DNA of 64,000 nt, taken from contig JBCAXA010000001.1 in the NCBI GenBank assembly GCA_038534295.1, positions 744,001 through 808,000 on the forward strand, given 5' to 3'. The position numbers were made by a program, and so were the translations under genes. Positions 44,862 to 54,161 of the stretch are shown here, in pieces (the first letter of the stretch is position 1; every line of letters starts with the position of its first letter). The stretch comes from JBCAXA01 sp038534295 (GTDB lineage: Bacteria; Pseudomonadota; Gammaproteobacteria; Steroidobacterales; Woeseiaceae). Under the pieces are notes generated by a model, which saw only the letters and a program-made list of their open reading frames with translations, had not been told where the DNA came from and did no database searches.

Positions 44862-45841
44862 CTGCCGTGACCATGCCCCAAAGGTCGACTGACAGTCCGC
44901 CATTCGAACAGCTGAACAGCGGCTACAACGCCGTTTTCCAGCAGAATCAGCTGTCGCTCGGACTGGTCGTCCCGATCGAGGCGTACCCGCGAACGGCGGT
45001 GCCGACAATGGTTGATCACATCAATCGCGTACGAATGGCGGAGTCGCTCGGATTCTCCGCGGTTTGGCTGCGCGACGTACCGTTCAATGTCGCCTCTTTC
45101 GGCGATGCTGGGCAAACATTCGATCCGTTTGTCTACCTAGGCGCCTTAGCAGCAAGAACGTCGACCATCGCTTTGGGGGTTGCTAGCGTAATTCTGCCGC
45201 TTCGCCATCCGGCTCACGTTGCCAAGGCCGCTGCCACCGCAGACGTCCTTTCCGACGGTCGGTTGCTACTAGGAATCGCATCGGGCGACCGTCCGGACGA
45301 ATACCCAGCGACGGGCGTCGCCTACGTGGACCGCGGCGAACGGTTTCGCGACAGCTACGCGTATATTCGGAACATGGCTGCGCAACGACCGAGTATCGCC
45401 AACGGCTTTGGTCACGTCGCCGGCATCGACATGCTGCCTAAGCCCGTTGCACAGCGACTGCCGTTGTTGATAACCGGCTCGAGCCAGCAATCGAACGAAT
45501 GGATCGCCCGCCATGCTGACGGTTGGATGACCTACCCACGGCCAGCCAACCAGCAATTGCAACTCATCGACGACTTTCGTGGCCGTGTTTCGGCAGCAGG
45601 TGACCACGATAAGCCGGTCATGGAGCCGCTCTACATCGACTTGGTCGCCGATCGCAATGCCGCACCGCAGCCTATTCATCTCGGACTGCGCCTCGGCGTG
45701 AACGCGTTGTGCGACTACCTTCGCACGCGCCAGCAGATCGGCGTGAATCACGTTGCGCTGAACTTGCGGTTCAACAACGCCGACATCCCAGCAACGCTGC
45801 AGACGCTTGCTGATGCCGTTATCCCAGAATTCTCACGCTAG
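44858..45841 (+). CDS. Luciferase-like (LLM) flavin-dependent oxidoreductase
   Basis: 327 residues, with the ATG overlapping the preceding stop. The TIM-barrel LLM pattern appears in LSLGLVVPIEAYP, AESLGFSAVWLRDVP, LGALAARTSTIALGVASVILPLRHP, and GIASGDRPDEYPATG, matching the BA3436-type subgroup. These use FMNH2 or F420 (here FMNH2 in proteobacteria) to oxidise small molecules, and need a separate flavin reductase, which is not adjacent. It is presumably the partner of the CmcJ-family protein. Confidence 0.9.
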   Translation: MTAVTMPQRSTDSPPFEQLNSGYNAVFQQNQLSLGLVVPIEAYPRTAVPTMVDHINRVRMAESLGFSAVWLRDVPFNVASFGDAGQTFDPFVYLGALAARTSTIALGVASVILPLRHPAHVAKAAATADVLSDGRLLLGIASGDRPDEYPATGVAYVDRGERFRDSYAYIRNMAAQRPSIANGFGHVAGIDMLPKPVAQRLPLLITGSSQQSNEWIARHADGWMTYPRPANQQLQLIDDFRGRVSAAGDHDKPVMEPLYIDLVADRNAAPQPIHLGLRLGVNALCDYLRTRQQIGVNHVALNLRFNNADIPATLQTLADAVIPEFSR

Positions 45842-45851
45842 GACATTTGCA

Positions 45852-46667
45852 ATGAAAAAGACGATTTTGCTGACGGGCGCCACCGATGGCATCGGCCTAG
45901 AAACCGCCAAGCTGCTGCTCGAACGTGGACACAACGTCTTAATCCACGGCAGAAGCGACACAAAGCTTGCCGCGACCAAACAAGCGCTAGCGCGCGAGTG
46001 CGGCGTCGAGAATATCGAAACGTACCGCGCCGATCTTTCGAAGCGTACCGACATCGAGACGTTGGCAGCCGCGGTAGCCGAGCAGCACGAACAGCTCGAC
46101 GTGCTGATTAACAATGCCGGGGTATTCTCCGTCGCGAACACCCGCACGGACGACGGCCTGGACGTGCGCTTCATGGTCAACACGCTCGCACCTTACTTGC
46201 TGACCAAACTGTTGCTGCCGCTGTTGCCCAGTAACGGCAGAGTGATCAACCTGTCATCGGCTGCTCAGGCGACAGTCAACGCCGATGCATTGGCCGGCAA
46301 CGTCGCACTGGACGACAATCAAGCGTACGCGCAGAGCAAGCTCGCTATCACGATGTGGTCAGCCCATCTCGGGAAGACCATGGGGAGCGATGGGCCAGTT
46401 GTCGTGGCAGTAAACCCAGCGTCATTGCTCGCCAGCAAAATGGTCAAAGATGCTTACGGAATCGACGGTAGCGACCTGCGGATCGGCGCAGACATTCTTG
46501 TTACGGCCGCGTTGGGCGATTCGTTTGCCGACGCGTCCGGCAAGTACTTCGACAACGACCAAAAGCGCTTTGCCGCGCCGCACCGCGATGCGACCGATGA
46601 CCAAAAAAACGCCGCTATTGTCGCGGCTATTGAGGCCACGCTGACATCGATCGGCGCCGATCGCTAA
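45852..46667 (+). CDS. Short-chain dehydrogenase/reductase
   Basis: 271 residues from the ATG at 45852, 10 bp after the LLM stop; the upstream in-frame ATG inside the LLM gene is rejected because TLLTGATDGIG must begin near the N terminus. The NAD(P) motif TGATDGIG, the NNAG segment (LINNAGVF), and catalytic YAQSK with upstream Ser (LSSAAQA) are intact. Substrate unknown; it belongs to the retinol-dehydrogenase-like branch. It completes a three-gene operon (CmcJ-like, LLM, SDR). Confidence 0.92.
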   Translation: MKKTILLTGATDGIGLETAKLLLERGHNVLIHGRSDTKLAATKQALARECGVENIETYRADLSKRTDIETLAAAVAEQHEQLDVLINNAGVFSVANTRTDDGLDVRFMVNTLAPYLLTKLLLPLLPSNGRVINLSSAAQATVNADALAGNVALDDNQAYAQSKLAITMWSAHLGKTMGSDGPVVVAVNPASLLASKMVKDAYGIDGSDLRIGADILVTAALGDSFADASGKYFDNDQKRFAAPHRDATDDQKNAAIVAAIEATLTSIGADR

Positions 46668-46757
46668 GCGCTGCTTCGCGATCTCTCCACCAGCGCAGCC
46701 ACCGCATTGTCGCCCGGAACATTTGCGTGCGAACGGGCAGCGCGCAAATTGGCGCGA

Positions 46758-48173
46758 CTAGTTCGCGACGACTTGCCAGCCACCACCGAGCGCGCGGTAG
46801 AGATCGGTAATGGCAAGCAATGCGGATGCCTGCGCCGCGGCCGCTTGATCGTCCAACTCGGTTTGCCGTCGCTCGGCGTCGAGCACGTCTAGAAATGGAA
46901 TCAGCCCGGAGTTATAGAGCCGCCGCGCTGTCGCGGCTGACTCGCCAGCCGCTACTGCGGCCTGGTTGAGTCGTTCGCTGCTCTCTAGTGCGGCGTTGTA
47001 CCGGCGCAGCGCCGTTTCGGTTTCGGCGATCGCGTTCAAGACAGTCGATTCGTAGCCGGCCGCCGCCGCATCGGCTTGCGCACCGGCAGCGTCGAGCTGT
47101 GCGCGCAGGCGACCACCTTCGAATATTGGCAAACGCAGCGCCGGCACAATGCCCACCGACCGGGCGTCGCCAGTACCGAGGTCGCCGGCGCCAACCGCCT
47201 CGAAACCGTAGCTCGCGCCCAAGGTCAGCTGCGGAAAAAATGCCGCGGTCGCAACCCCGACACCCGCCGTTGCAGCAGCGAGTTGTCGTTCCGCGGCCTG
47301 CACGTCCGGGCGCCGCTTGAGCAACTCTGCACGGGTGCCAACGGCAACGGTCGGCAGCGGATCGGGCAGCGGCTGAGTAGGAATCGCGGTGACGACTTGC
47401 TCCGGTGTGCGACCGGTGAGTACGCCGAGCCGGTAAAGGCCGGCGTCACGCGCCGCTTTGAGCGTGGGTAGTCCGGCCGACGACGCTTCGAACTCGGTTT
47501 CGGCCCGCAGCGCATCGATGCGACGCGCGAGACCGACACGTTGCTTGTTGCGGGTCAGATCGAGCGTAGAACGAAACAGCTCGACATTGCGCTCGAGCGC
47601 CGCGATGCGAGTCTCCGTGCCGCGGAGCTCGAAATACGCCGCGGCTGTTTCGGCAACGATGGCTAGCACGGTGGCGCGATAGTCGGCCACCGCCGCACCG
47701 AGCGTCGCGGCCGCCTGTTCATTGCGACGCCTGACGCTGCCGAAGAGATCGATCTCCCAAGCGGTCTCCAGGCCGGTGTTGTAAAACTCGCCATCGCGCT
47801 CTGCGAGCCCGGCACGGGCGAGCTGACCGAAGGCCCCTGGCGACTCGAGGCTTTGTTCGAAATTCGTGTAGGAGCCGGTTGCCGTGAGCGACGGCCAGAA
47901 TGCGGCTCGGGCAATACCGCGCACAGCGCGGGCTTCGTCGAGCCGCGCCGTCGCAGCCGCAAGGTCAGGACTTTCGGCGAGTGCGCTTTCGATCAACCCA
48001 TTCAACGTCGGATCGTCGAACGCTTGCCACCAGTCGGACGCCGGCGCCTCAGCCTCGGCGCGTGGGTCTGGCAGGAATTCGCTTTCGTCGACCGGCGGCG
48101 CTGCATAGTCGGGCCCGACCGCGCAGCCAGCCGTTGCCGCGAGGGTTGCGAACAGTGCGAGGCGTGCCGTCAT
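46758..48173 (-). CDS. RND efflux outer-membrane channel lipoprotein (NodT/OprM family)
   Basis: 471 residues from the ATG at 48173, overlapping the permease stop by 4 bp. A lipoprotein signal (LFATLAATAGC, Cys17) is followed by the typical NodT opening (VGPDYAAPPV) and the duplicated TolC-like helical hairpins (DLAAATARLDEARAVRG; a second copy with FLDVLDAERRQTELDDQ). The TELLKRRPDVQAAERQL block is family-specific. It forms the outer-membrane exit duct of the pump encoded upstream. It is the last gene of the pump operon. Confidence 0.94.
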   Translation of the reverse strand: MTARLALFATLAATAGCAVGPDYAAPPVDESEFLPDPRAEAEAPASDWWQAFDDPTLNGLIESALAESPDLAAATARLDEARAVRGIARAAFWPSLTATGSYTNFEQSLESPGAFGQLARAGLAERDGEFYNTGLETAWEIDLFGSVRRRNEQAAATLGAAVADYRATVLAIVAETAAAYFELRGTETRIAALERNVELFRSTLDLTRNKQRVGLARRIDALRAETEFEASSAGLPTLKAARDAGLYRLGVLTGRTPEQVVTAIPTQPLPDPLPTVAVGTRAELLKRRPDVQAAERQLAAATAGVGVATAAFFPQLTLGASYGFEAVGAGDLGTGDARSVGIVPALRLPIFEGGRLRAQLDAAGAQADAAAAGYESTVLNAIAETETALRRYNAALESSERLNQAAVAAGESAATARRLYNSGLIPFLDVLDAERRQTELDDQAAAAQASALLAITDLYRALGGGWQVVAN

Positions 48174-51100
48174 GTCGCAGGCTCCAGTACCGCACGACCG
48201 TTGGCGGGCACTGACCACGGCTTCAGTCCGCAAACCAGCGTGTACATCGCGGGCGTGAACAACAGCGACAGCGTGATCGAAAACGCGACGCCGCCGGCGA
48301 TGACAATCGCCAACGGCGGCCAGAAGTCGCCGCCAGAAAAGGCCAGCAGCGGCACGAAGCCGCCGACCGTCGTCAGTGTCGTCGACACGATGTGGCGAGT
48401 TGCCCCCATCGTCTCGCGCGCAATGGCCTCAACGTTGCCGCAGTTGGCGTCGGCGTTGGCGCGCAGCGCCGCCAACACGACGATCGTGCCGTTGATCGCC
48501 ACACCGAGCAGACCAACGCTGCCGATGATCGCGTTAAAGCCCCGTGCGTACCCACCGATCCAAAGACTCAACATACCGAGACCGATCGACAGCACGGCAA
48601 CGATGCCGATGATGCCCGCTAGGCGCAGGCTGCGGAACGACAGCACGATGGTGGCAACCATCAGCATCAACAGCACCGGCGCATAAGTAATCAACGAGCC
48701 AAAAGCGTTGGTTGATTGCTCGCTGTCGCCGCCAATGCGCAGCTCATAGCCAGGTGGCAACGTGAAGCCCTCTTCATCGAGACGTGCCAATACGGCGTTG
48801 GTCACGTCGATCGGTAATTTGTCGCGCGCGATGTAGCCAAGCACATCGTTACTCCGCGCGTTGTCGCGCCGGCTGATGCTCGCAAGCTCCGGTTTCAACT
48901 CGACGCTGCCGATACTGCTTGCCGGTACCCAGCGCGTGCCCTGACCGTTAGTGAGGAGCAAGTTCTCAAGCCCGGTTAGCGCCTCGCGATCGGCCTCGCG
49001 CAGCCGCACGACAACCGGTAACTCTTCGAGGTCCTCGAGCAGTGCACCACCGGCCTGACCTTCGAGATCGGCCTGCATTTGCCGCGCAACGTCGGTCAGC
49101 GTGAAGCCCGCTTCGGTCGCGGCAAACTCGTCCGCGACAAAGTCCAGTTTCGGCGTGCCGCCCATCACGGTGGCCCGGGTGTGCACGATGCCGTCGACCG
49201 TGTGCATGATCCTTCGTACTTCTTCGCCGAGCTGGCGCAGCACTGCCACGTCCGGACCGATGATCTCGAAACCGACCGGTGCATCAACCGGCGGGCCCTG
49301 CGCGAACGGCGCGATAACGATTTGCGCTTCCGGGAAACGTTCGCCGAGCACCGCGGGCAGAATCTTGGTCAGTTCATTCGCTTCGGCAACCGTGTCGGTG
49401 AAGACCATCGCATGCGCGAAACCATCGTTCGACTGCTCCCGCATGATGCGGTTGTAGTACAGCGTCGGGTACGTGCCGCCCACGCGCCAGTGCACCTCAC
49501 CCACCGTCGGATATTCACGCAGCACATTCTCGATGCGTCGTGCGATATCGGCGGTCCGTTCGATAGCGGTCGACGCGGGCATCCGTACTTCGATCTCGAA
49601 CTGGTTGCGATCGGCCGGCGGGAAAAACTGCTGACCCAGCGTGCTTGCCAGAACGAATCCCGAGATCGGTAACACCATGCAGAGTGCCACGCTGGTGCGG
49701 GGCCGCGACAGCACGGCTTCGAGCAAGCGTTTATAGGCGGCGGCCAGTGGCTTGGAGCGAACACCGTCACGCCACCACACGTGCGGCGTACCGCCGACGC
49801 GACGGCGCATGAACAGACCGCCGAACGCCGGGATCAGCGTTACCGCGGAGAAGAACGACGCGATCAATGCCAACACGACGGCGATCGCGATCGGACTGAC
49901 AAAATCGCCGATCGCGCCGGGCAGCAGGAAGACCGGCATGAAACCGAGGATGGTGGTCAGCGTCGATGCCAGCAGCGGAATGAACAAATGCGACAGCGAC
50001 TTGTGCACCGCTTCCCAGCGTTCGGCGCCGGCGTCGAGTTTCTTCTTGACCTCATCGGTGATGACGATGGCGTTGTCGATCAAGAGGCCAATCGCAATGA
50101 TCATCCCGAAGATCGCCATTTGGTGAAGCTGCTGACCGGTCGCGCCGAGCCCGAAAATGGCGATCGACGCCGACAGAGGCAGCGACGAGCCGACGATCAA
50201 CGCGGCGCGAAAGCCCATGCTGAAAAACACCACCAGCACGACCAGCCCAGCACCGGCGGCGAGGTTGCCGGCCAGCGACGACAGCCGCTCTTCGGTGTAG
50301 ACGTTTTGATCGAACACCGTCTCGATGCTGAGTCCGCCGCCGTAGTTCTCACTGAATTCGGCAACCAGCTCGCGCGAGCGCTCGGCCCAACGATCCAGCC
50401 GCACGCTCTCGTTGGTGCGTGCGGCCACCAAAATACTGCGCGCGCCGTTGGTGATCGCAATGTCAGTCTCAGGTTCGCGCCAGCCTTTTCGTACGGTGGC
50501 AATGTCACCGACCGTGACCAGCGCGCCGCTGTCGGTGTTGCGCAGCGGGATGCGCCGAATGCGATCCAGCGTGTCGATTTCCGCATCGATCTCGACGAAC
50601 AGGCTGCGTTCGTCACCGCGAATCGCACCGGCCGGCAGCTTGGTATCAGCGGCGGCGATCAAGCGGGCAACAGCGGCGGTCGTCAATCCCAAGGCGGCGA
50701 GATCATCGGCTGCCGCCTCGATGACGATTTCTTCGTCCGGCTCGCCGTAGATGCGCACGAGCTCAGTGCCGGGTATCGACCGCAGCACGTCGCCGAGCTC
50801 TTCGGCCAAACGATTCATTACGCCAAGTTGTGGCTGAGTGGGTTGCGACCAGCGCACCGCGACGATTTTTGAGAAGGCGATCGCGTTGTTCTTGTCGTTG
50901 AAGAACGGCTGCGTCGCCTCGCGCGGCAGGTCCGGCTGAATGTCTTTCAGCTGATTTTGAATCTCCGAGAAGATTTGCTCGTTCTCGCCGGGCCCGATCT
51001 CATCGGCGAGCTCGATCTGGACGATTGAGATACCGGCCAACGACGTCGATTCGATCTTTTTGATCTCGGCGATTTCGAGCAGCGAGTCTTCGATCGGATC

Positions 51101-51319
51101 GGTTACCAGGGCTTCGATCCGTGCCGCCGACGCCCCGGGCAGCAGCGTCGTCACGCGCGGATAGCGCGGCGTGATTTGCGGATCCTCGATCCGTGGGATG
51201 TTGTTCAGCGTCGACAGGCCACCAAGCACGATGATGGTAAGCGCGAGCGACAGCAGATACGGGTTTCGAAAAAACGCGAGCGCCGGCGCCGATTTCAGCG
51301 ACGATTGCGTGGTGTCCAT
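48170..51319 (-). CDS. RND efflux permease (AcrB/HAE-type)
   Basis: 1049 residues. A twelve-helix RND topology with two large periplasmic loops is evident: SLALTIIVLGGLSTLNNIPR at TM1, IAIGLLIDNAIVITDEV in TM4 (Asp-Asn where AcrB has Asp-Asp in its proton relay), and a duplicated region in the second half. The shorter loops and the PRVTTLLPGASAARIEALVTDPIE opening fit the HAE-like permeases that work with NodT-type channels. It pumps drugs, metabolites or lipophilic compounds out using the proton gradient. The adaptor gene starts upstream with a 2-bp gap and the channel gene overlaps its end. Confidence 0.94.
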   Translation of the reverse strand: MDTTQSSLKSAPALAFFRNPYLLSLALTIIVLGGLSTLNNIPRIEDPQITPRYPRVTTLLPGASAARIEALVTDPIEDSLLEIAEIKKIESTSLAGISIVQIELADEIGPGENEQIFSEIQNQLKDIQPDLPREATQPFFNDKNNAIAFSKIVAVRWSQPTQPQLGVMNRLAEELGDVLRSIPGTELVRIYGEPDEEIVIEAAADDLAALGLTTAAVARLIAAADTKLPAGAIRGDERSLFVEIDAEIDTLDRIRRIPLRNTDSGALVTVGDIATVRKGWREPETDIAITNGARSILVAARTNESVRLDRWAERSRELVAEFSENYGGGLSIETVFDQNVYTEERLSSLAGNLAAGAGLVVLVVFFSMGFRAALIVGSSLPLSASIAIFGLGATGQQLHQMAIFGMIIAIGLLIDNAIVITDEVKKKLDAGAERWEAVHKSLSHLFIPLLASTLTTILGFMPVFLLPGAIGDFVSPIAIAVVLALIASFFSAVTLIPAFGGLFMRRRVGGTPHVWWRDGVRSKPLAAAYKRLLEAVLSRPRTSVALCMVLPISGFVLASTLGQQFFPPADRNQFEIEVRMPASTAIERTADIARRIENVLREYPTVGEVHWRVGGTYPTLYYNRIMREQSNDGFAHAMVFTDTVAEANELTKILPAVLGERFPEAQIVIAPFAQGPPVDAPVGFEIIGPDVAVLRQLGEEVRRIMHTVDGIVHTRATVMGGTPKLDFVADEFAATEAGFTLTDVARQMQADLEGQAGGALLEDLEELPVVVRLREADREALTGLENLLLTNGQGTRWVPASSIGSVELKPELASISRRDNARSNDVLGYIARDKLPIDVTNAVLARLDEEGFTLPPGYELRIGGDSEQSTNAFGSLITYAPVLLMLMVATIVLSFRSLRLAGIIGIVAVLSIGLGMLSLWIGGYARGFNAIIGSVGLLGVAINGTIVVLAALRANADANCGNVEAIARETMGATRHIVSTTLTTVGGFVPLLAFSGGDFWPPLAIVIAGGVAFSITLSLLFTPAMYTLVCGLKPWSVPANGRAVLEPAT

Positions 51320-51321
51320 AG

Positions 51322-52470
51322 TCAGGGCACCTCGGCGACGTCGACATCGCGTACGTCGCTTTGCGAACCGAGTCGCACGTATTGGCCCGCGACGATGCGA
51401 TGCAAGCCATCGGTGACGTACAGCTCACCCGTTTCGAGCGCGCCGCGCGCGAACACCGCGTCTTCGGTCTGGTGCAACACCTCGACGGCGCGCGGTGACA
51501 AACGATGGCTGGCCCCGGGCGGGGTGGCGTCCTCGGCGGATGCCGGCTCAACCACGTAGACCGACCATAGGCCACGATTGGCTTCGGTCAACGCGTTGAG
51601 CGGCAGCCAGAAACCGCGATCGTCGATGTTGCGACTGAACTTGAGGCGCGCGAGATCGCCAGGGAAGCTCGCGCTGTCATCGAGCACGAAAATCGCATCG
51701 AGCGTGCGCGTGACCGGATCGCGGCTCGGTACAACGGCGCGCAGCTGCGCTTCGACGGGCCGGTCACCAATGCTGAGCGTATGCAGCGAACCCGGTTCGA
51801 GCCCCGACGCTACGGCAGCACTGACACCAATTCGAACTTCACGCGGGCCGGTCTCTTCGAGGCCGAGTACCGGCTGACCCGCAGCAACGATGACGCCTTC
51901 GTCAACGGCACGCCGAACGACACGCGCGGCGTACGGCGCTCGCAACACGGACTGTTCGAGATCGACGTCGATGCGCGCCAGGACCGCTTCGGCCGCAAGC
52001 TTCGCGGCATCGGCCGCGGCGGCGGCTTGGCGTGCCTGATCGAGTTCCTGCGCCGACACGCCATCAAAGCTGCGCGCCTCCTCGGTACGCTCGAGCGTCG
52101 CCTTGGCAAGGCCGGCGCTGGCGACAGCCTGATCGAGAGCTGCAGCGGCTTCGCGACGCGCGGTCCGGAGCCGAGCGCGATCCAGTCGCGCGAGCATGTC
52201 GCCCGCAGCCACGACGTCACCTTCCTCGACCTCGATTGCAGCGATTTCGCCGCCGAGCTCGAAGCCAATCAGGCTTTGCCGCGGCGCTTCGACACGACCG
52301 GCAAATTGGGTAATGGCGCTGTACGACGGCACTTCCTGCAGACGGTCGACCGGGACAACGAGTATTTCGTTGGCGCGCCGGTTGGCATCGCCGGCATCGC
52401 TACCGCAAGCAGCGAGCACGACGAGAGGAAGAAGAGCAAGAACGCGCGGGACCGAGAATTCGGTACTCAT
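51322..52470 (-). CDS. RND efflux periplasmic adaptor (MFP)
   Basis: 382 residues. A lipoprotein signal (LALLPLVVLAACG, Cys22) precedes the biotinyl-lipoyl-like half-motifs (GGEIAAIEVEEGDVVAAGDMLARLDRARL), a coiled-coil hairpin (AAALDQAVASAGLAK to AAAADAAKLAAE), and the beta-barrel and membrane-proximal domains. It bridges the permease and the outer-membrane channel encoded by the next two genes. It is the first gene of the pump operon and is divergent from the TetR gene; the promoter and operator for both lie in the 89 bp between them. Confidence 0.94.
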   Translation of the reverse strand: MSTEFSVPRVLALLPLVVLAACGSDAGDANRRANEILVVPVDRLQEVPSYSAITQFAGRVEAPRQSLIGFELGGEIAAIEVEEGDVVAAGDMLARLDRARLRTARREAAAALDQAVASAGLAKATLERTEEARSFDGVSAQELDQARQAAAAADAAKLAAEAVLARIDVDLEQSVLRAPYAARVVRRAVDEGVIVAAGQPVLGLEETGPREVRIGVSAAVASGLEPGSLHTLSIGDRPVEAQLRAVVPSRDPVTRTLDAIFVLDDSASFPGDLARLKFSRNIDDRGFWLPLNALTEANRGLWSVYVVEPASAEDATPPGASHRLSPRAVEVLHQTEDAVFARGALETGELYVTDGLHRIVAGQYVRLGSQSDVRDVDVAEVP

Positions 52471-52542
52471 GGCTAAACAACCTTTTGCTGACGCGCCTCG
52501 GCGTCTGTATACTGGACGGTGTGGTTTGATAATACGCCTGGT

Positions 52543-52561
52543 AAACGAGACTGTCTAGTTT
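52543..52561. promoter_or_regulatory. Palindrome at the TetR start, candidate operator
   Basis: AAACGAGACTGTCTAGTTT is a 19-bp palindrome centred on T52552 with one mismatched pair. It overlaps the probable TTG start of the TetR gene, and lies between the two divergent promoters, the normal place for a TetR operator that represses the pump and its own gene. Its partner GTTTGATA repeat occurs at 52534 and 52558. Confidence 0.7.
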
Positions 52562-53192
52562 GATAAATAAATCTGCGACGAACCGGCGCCCTGGCCGGCC
52601 AAAAAGCGAAGAAAAACATGAGGCTATCCGCAAGGCAGGCGCAGAGCTGTTCCTCGCTGTCGGCTGGGCCGGCACGTCGATGGACGCCATCGCGCAAAAA
52701 GCGGGCGTCTCCAAACAGACGGTTTACTCGCACTTTCGTTCGAAAGAGGACCTCTTTCGCGAGTGCATTCAATCGAAGATTTCGCTGTACGAACTCGATG
52801 CGGACGACCGCGGTGAGTCCCTCGAACAGGCGTTGCTGCGTTATGGCCGGCGTTTCTATGAGCTGTTGAACGACGCGGACGTCGTCCGCATGTATCGACT
52901 GATGATTGCGCATGCTGAGGAGTTTCCTAATCTGGTTCGCAGTTTTCAGGAAGCGGGACCTGACACCACCGAGCGCGCCTTCGCCGAATTGCTGGCCAAG
53001 GTCTTGCCGCACGACAGCGGTATAGACCCTCAGGATGCTGCCTGCGATTACCTGCAACCTATTTTTGTCGATGTGCTGATGCAGCGTCTAATGAATCAGG
53101 AGCCAGACGTGCCAGACGGCGACGTGCACGCCTACCTCGAACGCAACGTACATCGGTTCTTAAGAATTCACGGCCTCGCTGCCAACGAATAA
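52560..53192 (+). CDS. TetR/AcrR-family repressor, probable regulator of the RND pump
   Basis: 210 residues. The helix-turn-helix (AGAELFLAVGWAGTSMDAIAQKAGVSKQTVYSHFRSKEDLF) lies at about residues 27-70, with a helical ligand-binding domain after it (AefR-like, with LYELDADDRGESLEQALLRYG). A TTG start at 52560 is the only one that keeps the natural tail RRPGRPKSEEKH in place; a Shine-Dalgarno is not evident, and the operator palindrome covers it. It is divergent from the pump operon and probably represses it until a ligand binds. Confidence 0.88.
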   Translation: MINKSATNRRPGRPKSEEKHEAIRKAGAELFLAVGWAGTSMDAIAQKAGVSKQTVYSHFRSKEDLFRECIQSKISLYELDADDRGESLEQALLRYGRRFYELLNDADVVRMYRLMIAHAEEFPNLVRSFQEAGPDTTERAFAELLAKVLPHDSGIDPQDAACDYLQPIFVDVLMQRLMNQEPDVPDGDVHAYLERNVHRFLRIHGLAANE

Positions 53193-53210
53193 GCAGGGGC
53201 ACGCTCCGCT

Positions 53211-54089
53211 GTGAGCGCCATCGAAGTCAGCGCTTTTCGTCATCCGGACATCCGTGTTTGCATGGAAGTCCAGCTCGTGCTGAAAGCGGTCGACATCGAC
53301 AGCGGAATCGAGCGCACCGAACACGGGTTTGCGATTTACGTCCGCGAATCCGACTTTGCCGAAGCGCGCGAACAAATCGCGCTGTACGCCGCCGAGAATT
53401 CCGCAGCGCCGCCACCACGACGCCAGCCCCGCACGCCCCTACCCTGGCGGCTAGCCGTGATTGCCTGCCTGGCACCGCTTTGGCTGATGGCGCTGATCGC
53501 CGAGCAGCATGTCGGCGGTTTCGATTGGTACCGTGCCGGGCGCGTCGACGGCATACGCATTTTCGAAGGCGAGTGGTGGCGACTGGCAACGGCGTTGACG
53601 CTCCACGCCGATCTCGGCCACCTTTTGGCCAACCTCGCGAGCGCGGCGGTCGTCGTCACCGTCGCGGCGAGACAGATGGGCGGTGGTGTGACGGCGTTGG
53701 CGCTGCTCGCCGCCGGTTTTGCCGGAAATGCCGTCAATCTCGTGTTTCAAGGACCGACTCATTTGTCGGTCGGCGCATCGACCGCAATCTTCGCGGGCGT
53801 TGGACTGGCGGGCGTCGTTGAAACCGTCCGCTACGGGTGGACCCGACTGGATTGGGCAACGCGAATCGGTCCGCTCGTGCTGGCCGTCGTTGTGCTGACG
53901 TACTTTGGGACCGGCGGCGAGCGCACCGACACGGGCGCGCACTGGTGGGGCTTTGTGTGTGGTGCCCTCGTGGGACTCGCGATTGGCCGAGTACCTTTTG
54001 CCCAGCTCGCGCGTGTGCCGATTCAAACCGGTGCTGGCACGCTAGCGCTGGCGCTGCTGGCGCTCGCTTGGGTAATCGCGCTGGCCTAA
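53211..54089 (+). CDS. Rhomboid-family intramembrane serine protease
   Basis: 292 residues from a GTG, 18 bp after the TetR stop. The first about 65 residues are a soluble domain with an ACT-like pattern. Six membrane helices follow. The catalytic Ser190 lies in SVGASTAIFAG (GxSx motif) and the partner His244 in GAHWWGFVCG; EWWRLATALTLHADLGHLLAN provides the conserved His and Asn of the second helix. The GlpG-like layout indicates cleavage of membrane proteins within the bilayer. A GAST in place of the usual GASG is a minor change. Confidence 0.9.
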   Translation: MSAIEVSAFRHPDIRVCMEVQLVLKAVDIDSGIERTEHGFAIYVRESDFAEAREQIALYAAENSAAPPPRRQPRTPLPWRLAVIACLAPLWLMALIAEQHVGGFDWYRAGRVDGIRIFEGEWWRLATALTLHADLGHLLANLASAAVVVTVAARQMGGGVTALALLAAGFAGNAVNLVFQGPTHLSVGASTAIFAGVGLAGVVETVRYGWTRLDWATRIGPLVLAVVVLTYFGTGGERTDTGAHWWGFVCGALVGLAIGRVPFAQLARVPIQTGAGTLALALLALAWVIALA

Positions 54090-54161
54090 CGCCCGCGGTG
54101 CGAGCGTAAAGCAACTTCAGTACACTGACGCGCTCGCCGCGCGACCGGCACGGAGTTCGTC

